Positions 6,001 through 12,512 of a stretch of 20,851 nucleotides of DNA are shown piece by piece (position 1 is the stretch's first letter; each line of letters starts with the position of its first letter). The stretch comes from an uncultured Anaerolineales bacterium. Its GTDB lineage: Bacteria > Chloroflexota > Anaerolineae > Anaerolineales > Villigracilaceae. The DNA lies in the NCBI GenBank assembly GCA_938008865.1, contig CALLJA010000380.1, forward strand, positions 1-20,851, in the 5' to 3' direction. Under the pieces are notes generated by a model that made no database searches, had not been told where the DNA came from, and worked only from the letters and a program-made list of their open reading frames with translations. Made by a program: the position numbers and the translations under genes.

Positions 6001-6307
6001 CCTGTGGCGCAGCAAGGCCAGCAAGAACGCTGCTCTCCTCGTTGCGTGTGAAGACAGTGGTCTGGACATACCGACCAACTATATACCATTTCGCTGGTTT
6101 CTGGAGCAAAGAGGGAAGTTCTGTGTGCTCAGTAAAACCAGGGGAGGCTGGGTGACGCGCATCATCATCAACGGGGTCGTCACGCTCTCAACGAAGGCGG
6201 CGACCACAGCAGAGGCCGCGGAGGCCCTACGAAACGGCGCCAAAGCAATTGAAGTTTCAATAGACCCAGTCCTGTTGCGTGGCTGGGTGCGATACGCAGA
6301 GGAGTAA
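5993..6307 (+). CDS. hypothetical protein, 104 aa
   Basis: The ATG overlaps the previous stop, with only a weak GGTG ribosome site, so translation is probably coupled. The protein has a basic N terminus (MLSLWRSKASKNAA), a middle of short strands (GKFCVLSKTRGGWVTRIIINGVV) and a helix rich in Ala, Thr and Glu (TAEAAEALRNGAKAIEV). The family is not recognised. It is followed two bases later by the Gam/Gp157-like gene. Confidence 0.68.
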   Translation: MLSLWRSKASKNAALLVACEDSGLDIPTNYIPFRWFLEQRGKFCVLSKTRGGWVTRIIINGVVTLSTKAATTAEAAEALRNGAKAIEVSIDPVLLRGWVRYAEE

Positions 6308-6309
6308 AC

Positions 6310-6810
6310 ATGGACTACGAAATTGAGAACCTTGTCAAAGCTGATCAGGCGTCCATCGACGACGCTGTGTTCGACCTTCGGGCACTGGCGCAGGCCCGCA
6401 AAAACGAGGCGGATGTTTCCTTACGGTTGAAGAACCTCCAGGAGAAGTTCAACTCCCGCCCGTACATCGCCTCCTTGATTGAGTCGAGGAAGAACCTCAA
6501 AGAAGCTGTGACCACGCTGACCGCCCGCATCAAGAACCACTGGCGGGCTACACTGGTGGCCACTCCATGCGCCGACTTGCCAGCTGGCGTGAAGCCACGC
6601 AAGGTGACCACGTACGCGTACTCGACCGACGTGGCCATTGAGTGGTGCAAGGCCAACCTGCCTGGCGCACTCGTCACCAGCATCGACGAGAAGGTGCTGC
6701 ACGACCACCTCAAGAGCCTGGACAAGGCCAAGCGCCTGCCCGACTTCGTACTCAAGCATGAGGAGACGGACATCACCCTGGCCACAGACCTCAGCGCGTA
6801 CGAGGAGTAG
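6310..6810 (+). CDS. coiled-coil phage protein, Gam/Gp157-like layout, 166 aa
   Basis: The start follows CAGAGGAG with suitable spacing. Residues about 15-80 are Lys/Glu-rich and helical, with heptad-like Leu spacing. They are followed by a compact domain with VKPRKVTTYAYS, AIEWCKANLPGAL, KVLHDHLKSL and a closing TDITLATDLS strand. The order of long coiled coil, then a strand-helix domain in which the residues after AIEW replace a Leu/Lys repeat, resembles phage Gp157 and Gam-type proteins. Gam inhibits host RecBCD-type nucleases. I rate that link as tentative: the layout fits, but no diagnostic residue is available. Confidence 0.7.
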   Translation: MDYEIENLVKADQASIDDAVFDLRALAQARKNEADVSLRLKNLQEKFNSRPYIASLIESRKNLKEAVTTLTARIKNHWRATLVATPCADLPAGVKPRKVTTYAYSTDVAIEWCKANLPGALVTSIDEKVLHDHLKSLDKAKRLPDFVLKHEETDITLATDLSAYEE

Positions 6811-6812
6811 CC

Positions 6813-7064
6813 GTGTCTGCCACAAAGCTGTACGTCTATGAGGCAGCGGTGGACAAACCAGCCCACCTGGCCATCGAAGTCGCGTCGCCTGAAGCAGCTG
6901 TCTGCGTCATAAAGGAAATGATCGAGGACTCGCTGCTGCGGGACGACGACCGCCCCCTGTACTGGGGCCTGAAGATCGTCACGTCAAGGGGAAAATCCTT
7001 TGAGTGGGTGAGCCCCTACGGTGACACAATCATGGACATGCTTACGGAAACGGAGGACGATTAG
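6813..7064 (+). CDS. hypothetical protein, 83 aa
   Basis: GTG start two bases after the previous stop, with GAGGAG upstream. The protein begins MSATKLYVYEAAVDKP and has a strand, helix (PEAAVCVIKEMIED), strand layout ending in an acidic tail (TETEDD). No motif recognised. Its stop overlaps the next GTG, so the two are probably co-translated. Confidence 0.7.
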   Translation: MSATKLYVYEAAVDKPAHLAIEVASPEAAVCVIKEMIEDSLLRDDDRPLYWGLKIVTSRGKSFEWVSPYGDTIMDMLTETEDD

Positions 7065-7249
7065 TGTACTACCTCGTGTTACCGCTCGCATTTGAGACCC
7101 TGCTAGTGCTGGGGGACGCGTTTGAAAGCGACGCCTGCGCCTCAGAGGCAGCAGCAACCCTGTATCGTGGGATACCTGTCGAGGTCTGGTCAGCCGACCA
7201 AGTAGCCGCAAGTACCCACGGAAAAATCATGTACCCAGCTACACCCTAA
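7064..7249 (+). CDS. hypothetical protein, 61 aa
   Basis: GTG start overlapping the preceding TAG, with CGGAGG ten bases upstream in the end of the previous gene. The protein is short (MYYLVLPLAFETLLVLG), hydrophobic at the N terminus but broken by charged residues soon after, so a membrane anchor is unlikely. An Ala-rich helix follows (ASEAAATLYRG). The function is unknown. Confidence 0.62.
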   Translation: MYYLVLPLAFETLLVLGDAFESDACASEAAATLYRGIPVEVWSADQVAASTHGKIMYPATP

Positions 7250-7258
7250 AGGATAATC

Positions 7259-7618
7259 ATGGACGAAAACCCAATCAACGAGTTGTTGCGCAGCGTGAGC
7301 AGTGTGATCCAGATGTACGTCTACGTGCATGAGTTCAACCGCATGCTGCGAGAAGACGAGACCCTGCGCAAGTACACAACCCCTGCGAACGCAGAACGCT
7401 GGCGAGACCACGAGGTTGTGCTGGAGAACATCCTGAGCAACATCATCGACGAAGTCAACCGCTACATCGACATGAAGGATGATATGCAGGAGACCGTCAT
7501 GAACGACGCCCGCCACATCGTCTCCACCGAAGGTATGGACGCAGACGACAGGATGATGGCCACTCGCGTCTTGTTCGAGGCCAGCGTCAACATGCTCTCA
7601 AAGCAGCACGACACCTAA
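7259..7618 (+). CDS. hypothetical helical protein, 119 aa
   Basis: The ATG has AAAGGA upstream. The protein is acidic and almost entirely helix-compatible, with Met-rich stretches (YIDMKDDMQETVMND, DADDRMMATR) and no strands expected. No motif recognised. It is the last gene before the hairpin terminator at 7642 and so ends the transcript that begins at the 5728 promoter. Confidence 0.72.
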   Translation: MDENPINELLRSVSSVIQMYVYVHEFNRMLREDETLRKYTTPANAERWRDHEVVLENILSNIIDEVNRYIDMKDDMQETVMNDARHIVSTEGMDADDRMMATRVLFEASVNMLSKQHDT

Positions 7619-7641
7619 CGGCGGCATCAGCGAAGACAAAA

Positions 7642-7673
7642 AGGGGGGTTGATACCCCCCTCTATTGTTATTT
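7642..7673 (+). terminator. rho-independent terminator
   Basis: AGGGGGGT (7642-7649), a TGAT loop and ACCCCCCT (7654-7661) form a perfect 8-bp GC stem, followed by a T-rich but interrupted tail (CTATTGTTATTT). It closes the 5728 transcript. The next gene has its ribosome site immediately after, so some read-through is likely. Confidence 0.85.
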
Positions 7674-7682
7674 GGAGGTGAT

Positions 7683-7961
7683 ATGAGTAAGTCAGTTCAC
7701 ATGCTCTGGTTTGACGAAGACGCCAAAAAGAAAACACCCCTGGCCACGCGCCTTGCCGCCCCCGTTGCCAGGTACCGAAACAAATTCAAGCAACCCCCCG
7801 TGGCCGTGTTCGTGCCTCCGACCGAGGCAGAGCCAGAGGGGGAGCTGGAAGGCCTGCTGGTGGTGGCCTGCAAGTTCCTACCGCCCTCACACTACGTGTA
7901 CACCGCCGATCCAGAAGACTTCTCCGATGGGTATAACGAATTTTCCACGCGGAAACCTTGA
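7683..7961 (+). CDS. hypothetical protein, 92 aa
   Basis: The ATG follows TTGGAGGTG. The protein begins MSKSVHMLWFDEDAKKK and is basic in the first third, with a Pro/Glu-rich middle (VPPTEAEPEGELEG). It ends with strand-like and acidic segments. No motif recognised. It sits between the terminator at 7642 and the promoter at 7958 with no promoter of its own visible, so it probably relies on read-through. Its TGA stop is part of the -35 box of the next promoter. Confidence 0.65.
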   Translation: MSKSVHMLWFDEDAKKKTPLATRLAAPVARYRNKFKQPPVAVFVPPTEAEPEGELEGLLVVACKFLPPSHYVYTADPEDFSDGYNEFSTRKP

Positions 7962-7986
7962 CGCTTTAGAGTAAGTATGCTATAAT
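7958..7986 (+). promoter_or_regulatory. strong extended -10 promoter of the ParB-like gene
   Basis: TTGACG (7958-7963), 17 bp, then TATAAT (7981-7986) with TATGC before it. The spacer ends AGTAAGTATGC, identical to that of the 5728 promoter. The TGA of TTGACG is the stop codon of the upstream gene. The leader has CAATAAGGGAG leading to the ATG at 8015. Confidence 0.9.
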
Positions 7987-8014
7987 AATTGTACCAACAA
8001 TAAGGGAGTACAAA

Positions 8015-8860
8015 ATGGAAATCAAAACCTCAGAACTTCACAGTCTCGGTAATGTTCGCAGCAAGATCGAACTGGACAGCGACTTCGTGCAATCCATCAA
8101 GCAGATGGGGATCCTGACCCCGCTGAGCGTATACCGCCTGGGTGATCAGTGGGTGGTGAAGGACGGTCACCGCCGCCTGGCTGCCGCCGTTGCAGTTGGT
8201 CTGACCTCCGTGCCGTGCGCCGAGGTCGATGTTCCGTCTGATCCTGCCGTGGCCAGAGCCCAGCAGGTGATCATCAACAACATGCGGCAGAACCTTGACT
8301 ACCTGAGCGTGGCCCGTGGTTACCAGGAACTGATCGACGCTGGGTGGACTCGCGTGGCTGTAGCAGCCTGGTTCAATATCTCGGAGACCAGCCTGTCGCT
8401 GGCCCTGTCAACCTTGAAGGCCCACCCGAAAGTGCAGGAGGCCATCGTTGCTGGCAGGATCTCTTCATCGGCTGTCGAGCCCCTGCTGCCGCTGCCCTGG
8501 GAGGATCAGGAACGACTGATCGACGCGGCCATCGCCGAGAAGACAGTGCGCAAGGTGGCTGCTCTCGTCCGTGCTGACCAGCGTCGAGAGACAGCAGTGG
8601 AGAACCGCGGCGGCGCGACCGAGGGCTTCGAGAACGCGGGGCACGTGCTCGAGTTCAAGGACACGGAGGATGACTCCGATCAGGCGGATCCGTACGACGA
8701 CACCATGCTGGGCGTGCTGAAGGAGATGGAGCTGTCTGCCGTGGCCGTTGGTTACGGGTGGGATCCGTCTACGGACAGTGCACGCAGCGAAGCGGTTGAA
8801 CGGATCGAACGGATCATCGCAGCAATGAACGACGCTCTTGAGGCCATCAAGGAGAAGTAG
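8015..8860 (+). CDS. ParB-like DNA-binding protein
   Basis: 281 residues. Residues 1-70 match the ParB/Spo0J N-terminal fold: an LGNVRSKIELDSDFVQSI segment then GILTPLSVYR (box I region), and VKDGHRRLAAAVAVG (box II region, where classical ParB has GERRxRA). A helix-turn-helix-like segment follows (residues about 108-131, RVAVAAWFNISETSLSLAL). The C-terminal half is acidic then helical. ParB folds bind CTP and spread on DNA, or in phage relatives act as DNA-binding regulators or nucleases. No ParA-type ATPase is visible, so partition is not proven. It is the first gene behind the 7958 promoter, with GGGAG upstream of the ATG. Confidence 0.87.
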   Translation: MEIKTSELHSLGNVRSKIELDSDFVQSIKQMGILTPLSVYRLGDQWVVKDGHRRLAAAVAVGLTSVPCAEVDVPSDPAVARAQQVIINNMRQNLDYLSVARGYQELIDAGWTRVAVAAWFNISETSLSLALSTLKAHPKVQEAIVAGRISSSAVEPLLPLPWEDQERLIDAAIAEKTVRKVAALVRADQRRETAVENRGGATEGFENAGHVLEFKDTEDDSDQADPYDDTMLGVLKEMELSAVAVGYGWDPSTDSARSEAVERIERIIAAMNDALEAIKEK

Positions 8861-8861
8861 C

Positions 8862-10325
8862 ATGGGACGTGTGTACGAGCGCACTTTTGATGACGGCGTG
8901 GTCACCTTGCGCAGGACAGACCCTGTAACAGAGGAGTCTGCCTCAGTTTCACTGTCGGCGGACAAGTACGGTCTGCTCCTCTCTACGCACGAAGGTGAGG
9001 GGTCGTTCGAGCAGCACAAGTACAACTACCAGTTTTACGCATACAAAAGCATCCTCGGGCATATCTCGGATACGTTCTACTGGACTTGGCAAACCCCCCA
9101 GCAGGATAAGAAGATGCCGAGAGGCATGGGCAAGTGGGTACGCCAGAACATCCGCGACCACGTGAATATGTTCCTGCACAAGCACTGGCTGGACATGGTG
9201 GCGAACGCAGATCCAGCAATCACAGCAGTGCAGCGACGCGTCTTTGCTGCAGTGGGAGGCAACCGAGGGTACACCTCTGATTTCCTGCGCCTGGATGCCT
9301 TCTATGAGAACACATACCTGGTGCAGGACATCATGCGGTACAAAGCCGCTGTCGCAGCAATGGAGAACTACCCTACGTTTGCCACCATAGCTGATGGCCC
9401 GCATGAAGTGGGTTACTGGAGAAACTACAGATACCTGTCCGTGGCGGAGTATCTGGCAGAGTGCCTGCCCAACTGGATGGATCTGTTTTCAGATACGGGC
9501 AAGGCGTACACCAGCCTTACCCGCACACTGATGAACCTGCCGAATGGCGTGCCCCTGTCTAAGCTACGGTACCTGCCTAAAATCCACCTGGAAGCGCCGA
9601 TCTACTCACGCTTGCAGATGCTCGCAGCCTTGCAGGTTGGGGAAATGACGACGGCGAGCGACGACGTCAGGGCACACCGCCTCAGTACGGTACTGCGCTC
9701 ATCAGACGATCAGATCAGGCGGGCTGTTCGCCGTGTGTGGAGGTACCTGCACATGGCGGATGACTTCCGTAAACCGCGAAACATATACGATGCCGTTCGC
9801 TTTATCTTCGATGCGCCTGACGAATACCTCGGGGAAGGCACCCTCGTAGGCCTGGCCGACAAATCACTTGACTACCACCGCAACGGACTCGCGGCACAAA
9901 ACAACGAGGTAATCGTACGCCTCGGTAAGGACACTCCCACGGCAAAACCTCCCGTGGCTCTACCGAAGCCTGAGAATATCAGCCTGCTGAGCACCGTTGC
10001 CCAGGTTGTGCAAGAAGGTGAACTGATGGGCCACTGTGTCGCTGGTTACGCGGAGTCTGCCGTTATGGGGCAATGTTACCTGTTCCATATTGACTACCAG
10101 GGTGACCTGGCTACGGCGGAGGTGAGAAATGACGGCACCATTGCACAAGTTCGTGGCCCGCAGAACTGCAACAACAAGGCCACCGAGTACGGAAAGCGTG
10201 CCCTGCGACCGTTCTCCGAAGCCATCCGCAAACACTGTTGGGAAAACCGCACCGTCAGGCCGCAGGAAGTGGCCCGCGTGCTGAACGAAGTGGCCGAGAC
10301 TGAAGACGACCTTATTCCCTTCTAG
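8862..10325 (+). CDS. PcfJ-like protein
   Basis: 487 residues, starting one base after the previous stop; the ribosome site GGAGAAG lies in the previous gene's end. An in-frame start at 8838 would overlap that gene. The C-terminal third has the PcfJ signature: MGHCVAGYAESAVMGQ (His and Cys at about 391-392), then LATAEVR and an ending with QVRGPQNCNNKAT. PcfJ-type proteins occur on conjugative plasmids and in many phages; their biochemical activity is not established. The N-terminal two thirds are helical, Arg- and Tyr-rich and unlike anything I recognise. Coupling with a ParB-like gene on one strong promoter suggests a joint role in DNA handling, which is inference. Confidence 0.82.
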   Translation: MGRVYERTFDDGVVTLRRTDPVTEESASVSLSADKYGLLLSTHEGEGSFEQHKYNYQFYAYKSILGHISDTFYWTWQTPQQDKKMPRGMGKWVRQNIRDHVNMFLHKHWLDMVANADPAITAVQRRVFAAVGGNRGYTSDFLRLDAFYENTYLVQDIMRYKAAVAAMENYPTFATIADGPHEVGYWRNYRYLSVAEYLAECLPNWMDLFSDTGKAYTSLTRTLMNLPNGVPLSKLRYLPKIHLEAPIYSRLQMLAALQVGEMTTASDDVRAHRLSTVLRSSDDQIRRAVRRVWRYLHMADDFRKPRNIYDAVRFIFDAPDEYLGEGTLVGLADKSLDYHRNGLAAQNNEVIVRLGKDTPTAKPPVALPKPENISLLSTVAQVVQEGELMGHCVAGYAESAVMGQCYLFHIDYQGDLATAEVRNDGTIAQVRGPQNCNNKATEYGKRALRPFSEAIRKHCWENRTVRPQEVARVLNEVAETEDDLIPF

Positions 10326-10364
10326 CCGCCTCGATCTTATAGCACGGAAACTGGCGCCCTACCC

Positions 10365-10393
10365 TTGACGGTACGGAGTTTCTATGCTATAAT
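10365..10393 (+). promoter_or_regulatory. strong extended -10 promoter
   Basis: TTGACG (10365-10370), 17 bp, then TATAAT (10388-10393) preceded by TATGC. The spacer ends GTTTCTATGC, close to that of the promoter at 18484. The leader holds TCAATAAATAAGGAG, like the leaders at 5728 and 7958. It stands in the 90-base gap after the PcfJ-like gene. Confidence 0.9.
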
Positions 10394-10421
10394 TATCGTA
10401 TCAATAAATAAGGAGTGCATG

Positions 10422-11000
10422 ATGGGAGCGGATGTGAGCGAAGCAACCGATTTGATGATGATGGTCGGGCTGGAGTACTACAAGACCCTCCAGCAGTTTG
10501 TTGACGAGGCGGAAATGTGGGGCGTGTCGAAACGCATTCCCTCAAGCGCCATCCCGAACGGCATCGTGCCTGGCGTCTCCCGCATGTTCCTCTGGTACCC
10601 CGAGGTTATCCCCGTCGTTACCGCCGAAGGGAAGACCTTTGCTGAGCTGGTGACGCTCCTGTACGGGTGGCGCCCACCTGCGAATGACCTGCTCAAGCCC
10701 TGGAACCCAGCCCTTCCGCTGACCCCTGGCGACCCCATCCCAGAAAGCATCATGCAGGTGACGTTCAGCCTGCAGGGCCACTCCAAGCGGCGCGAGATCG
10801 AGCGCGAGTTCGGGATCCAGTGGCAGGCTGCGGTGTTCGGGTGGTGCTATTTGGACGCTGTGCAGTATACGGTACCCGAAGGTGAGGAAGTTCCCGAGGA
10901 AGTTTACGCGAAGTATGGGGACGGCATCAAGTACGTGACGATCGAGTACGCCGATGATGAGGAAGGGGAGGAGGAGCAGGATGAAGCCGACAATCTCTAA
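10422..11000 (+). CDS. hypothetical protein with acidic tail, 192 aa
   Basis: ATGs occur at 10419 and 10422; AAGGAG is better spaced for 10422. Further upstream the open frame covers the promoter and cannot be coding. The protein begins MGADVSEATDLMMM. It has a Pro-rich middle (WNPALPLTPGDPIPES) and a QVTFSLQGHSKRREIEREFGI segment, and ends in a Glu/Asp-rich tail. Acidic tails of this kind occur in DNA mimics and in proteins that contact ssDNA-binding proteins; there is no further support here. It overlaps the next gene by 20 bases. Confidence 0.75.
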   Translation: MGADVSEATDLMMMVGLEYYKTLQQFVDEAEMWGVSKRIPSSAIPNGIVPGVSRMFLWYPEVIPVVTAEGKTFAELVTLLYGWRPPANDLLKPWNPALPLTPGDPIPESIMQVTFSLQGHSKRREIEREFGIQWQAAVFGWCYLDAVQYTVPEGEEVPEEVYAKYGDGIKYVTIEYADDEEGEEEQDEADNL

Positions 11001-11649
11001 GCTGGTTCAGCCTGTGCGCGGCTGCGGTCGACGCAAGTCGTTTTCTTTCTACCTGTCCTCTGGCAGTGGCTCGAGTGGTGGCATTCTCCCGATGTTCGTA
11101 CGCATGACCCCGCCCATCCCGATCAACCGCAAGGCACACCGCACTCCATTGGTGGTCGACGGCGGCGCTATCCTTGCAGCGGAACCAGAAGACACCTGGC
11201 TGGCAGGCTCTTCCAAGAAAGCACAGCAGCGGAAAGAAGGCGACGCCTGGGCCCTGGAAACTTTTGGGATGTCCTCAACTGTGCGCATGGCCACGGGCCT
11301 GTGCAAGGGGACGAAAGACCCCGAGCAGGCAATGGTCGCCATCCTCAACGGGATCACCTGGGACAAGCGCATCCTGGTCACCCTGCGCGATATGGCCGCA
11401 GCGCGTATCATGGATCTCCCAAACATGGCCGCCCCGTACGGTGATATGGTGCGGGCAGCGCAGGCATACGCAGAGACTGGGCACCTGTCCGCACTGGCGG
11501 ACATCCTCGCGGCAGCCTGGCGCGGTGCCAGTGCAGCGCAACCTCGCCACCGCCAAACAGTACTGCCGTACTTGGCAAAAGTTATGAGTTATCTGGGGGC
11601 TCGGGAAGACACCCTGGCTATGCTCGCTCGCTTCACCCCGCAGTATTGA
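10981..11649 (+). CDS. hypothetical basic protein, 222 aa
   Basis: The ATG has GGAGGAGCAGG upstream, drawn from the acidic-tail codons of the previous gene. The N terminus is basic and Ser/Gly-rich (KLVQPVRGCGRRKSFSFYLSSGSGSSGG). The second half is helical and Ala-rich (RDMAAARIMDL, ALADILAAAWRGASA). It carries a GSSKKAQQRKEGD segment that could contact nucleic acid. No family recognised. Its TGA stop is contained in the -35 box of the next promoter. Confidence 0.73.
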   Translation: MKPTISKLVQPVRGCGRRKSFSFYLSSGSGSSGGILPMFVRMTPPIPINRKAHRTPLVVDGGAILAAEPEDTWLAGSSKKAQQRKEGDAWALETFGMSSTVRMATGLCKGTKDPEQAMVAILNGITWDKRILVTLRDMAAARIMDLPNMAAPYGDMVRAAQAYAETGHLSALADILAAAWRGASAAQPRHRQTVLPYLAKVMSYLGAREDTLAMLARFTPQY

Positions 11650-11674
11650 CCTTTTTTAGTAAGCATGCTACGAT
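11646..11674 (+). promoter_or_regulatory. extended -10 promoter, slightly weaker
   Basis: TTGACC (11646-11651), 17 bp, then TACGAT (11669-11674) preceded by CATGC. The spacer ends AGTAAGCATGC, one base from the 5728 and 7958 promoters. The upstream gene's TGA stop is inside TTGACC. The expected transcript start is only about 13 bases before the ATG at 11694. Confidence 0.8.
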
Positions 11675-11693
11675 AACCATAGGAGAAGCCATC

Positions 11694-11960
11694 ATGCCAC
11701 GTAAACGGATTCAGCGAGAATACAGTGTCCCTGGACGCCCACCCAAGCAGCTGGCCGATAAAGTCGGTACCTCTGTGCGCTGCCTGGTGACCGTGGGTGT
11801 ACGTAACGCGCTCGATGCTGGGGCTGGCATCCACGGAATAATCGTCAGCGACTATCTGCGCCTGGCCTTGTTCAACCAAATGGCGCATGACGGCATCTTG
11901 ACAGACGAACTCCGCAAGGACGCCACATGGGAGGAGCTTCGCAAACAAGCCCAGGCTTAG
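11694..11960 (+). CDS. small basic protein, possible DNA-binding regulator, 88 aa
   Basis: The ATG has AGGAGA upstream. The open frame extends back over the promoter, which is not coding. The protein begins MPRKRIQREYSVPGRPPKQL; the GRPPK motif and the following LADKVGTSVRCLVTVGVRNALD resemble the start of ribbon-helix-helix or small plasmid/phage repressor proteins. A helical segment follows (SDYLRLALFNQMAHDG). The fit to any family is loose. It is alone between its own promoter and terminator, which suits a regulator. Confidence 0.68.
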   Translation: MPRKRIQREYSVPGRPPKQLADKVGTSVRCLVTVGVRNALDAGAGIHGIIVSDYLRLALFNQMAHDGILTDELRKDATWEELRKQAQA

Positions 11961-11971
11961 CCGACTCAGAT

Positions 11972-11998
11972 ACTGGGCTGCCACGTGGCCCAGTTTTT
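11972..11998 (+). terminator. rho-independent terminator
   Basis: ACTGGGC (11972-11978), a nine-base loop and GCCCAGT (11988-11994) form a 7-bp stem followed directly by TTTTTATTT. It ends the short single-gene transcript from 11646. Confidence 0.88.
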
Positions 11999-12017
11999 AT
12001 TTGGAGGAATCGCTGCT

Positions 12018-12503
12018 ATGAATAAGTGTCCCGCTTGTAAGAGCGCTTTTATGCAACGTAAAAATGGTCGGTGCCCAGTTTGCAACACTGAGCTCCAGCT
12101 AAGGGAGGGTGTGTATTACAGGGCAGACATCGGCAGTCCGAACGCTGCGCTGTTTCGTAGGTTTGAGGAGCTCGTATCCGCCCAGCTCAGCGCACAGAGA
12201 GGCGTAGTCGTTCCTTTCAGGGTCTCGAAGAAAACCCCTGCGTACAACCGTGAGCTGGCCGTGGCGGAGCGCCTGCTGCAGGCCGCTGAATATGATTACG
12301 ACCTGGCCGTGGCCGCGCTCGGCGTGCTGTTCAATGACAAGGGGTTGCGCTTCAAAACGAGATCGTCCTTGCTGCACTGTGAGAAAGACTGGCCTGTGGC
12401 TCTGGCGATTGCTCGATCCCTGATTTCCCAGGAAGCAGCCAAGACGTCGGCAGAAAATGAACTGCTCGCCCGCATCAACGCACGTGAGGACTTATTTTCT
12501 TAG
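12018..12503 (+). CDS. zinc-ribbon protein upstream of the DNA polymerase, 161 aa
   Basis: The ATG at 12018 follows TTGGAGG by ten bases; the earlier in-frame GTG lies inside the terminator. The first 25 residues form a classical zinc ribbon: CPACKS then CPVCNT (two CxxC pairs 15 residues apart). The rest is helical (AVAERLLQAAEYDYDLAVAAL). The place just before the polymerase, with a TAG that is part of the polymerase's TAGGAGG, suggests a replication accessory role, but no enzyme motif is present. Confidence 0.75.
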   Translation: MNKCPACKSAFMQRKNGRCPVCNTELQLREGVYYRADIGSPNAALFRRFEELVSAQLSAQRGVVVPFRVSKKTPAYNRELAVAERLLQAAEYDYDLAVAALGVLFNDKGLRFKTRSSLLHCEKDWPVALAIARSLISQEAAKTSAENELLARINAREDLFS

Positions 12504-12512
12504 GAGGTGTGC

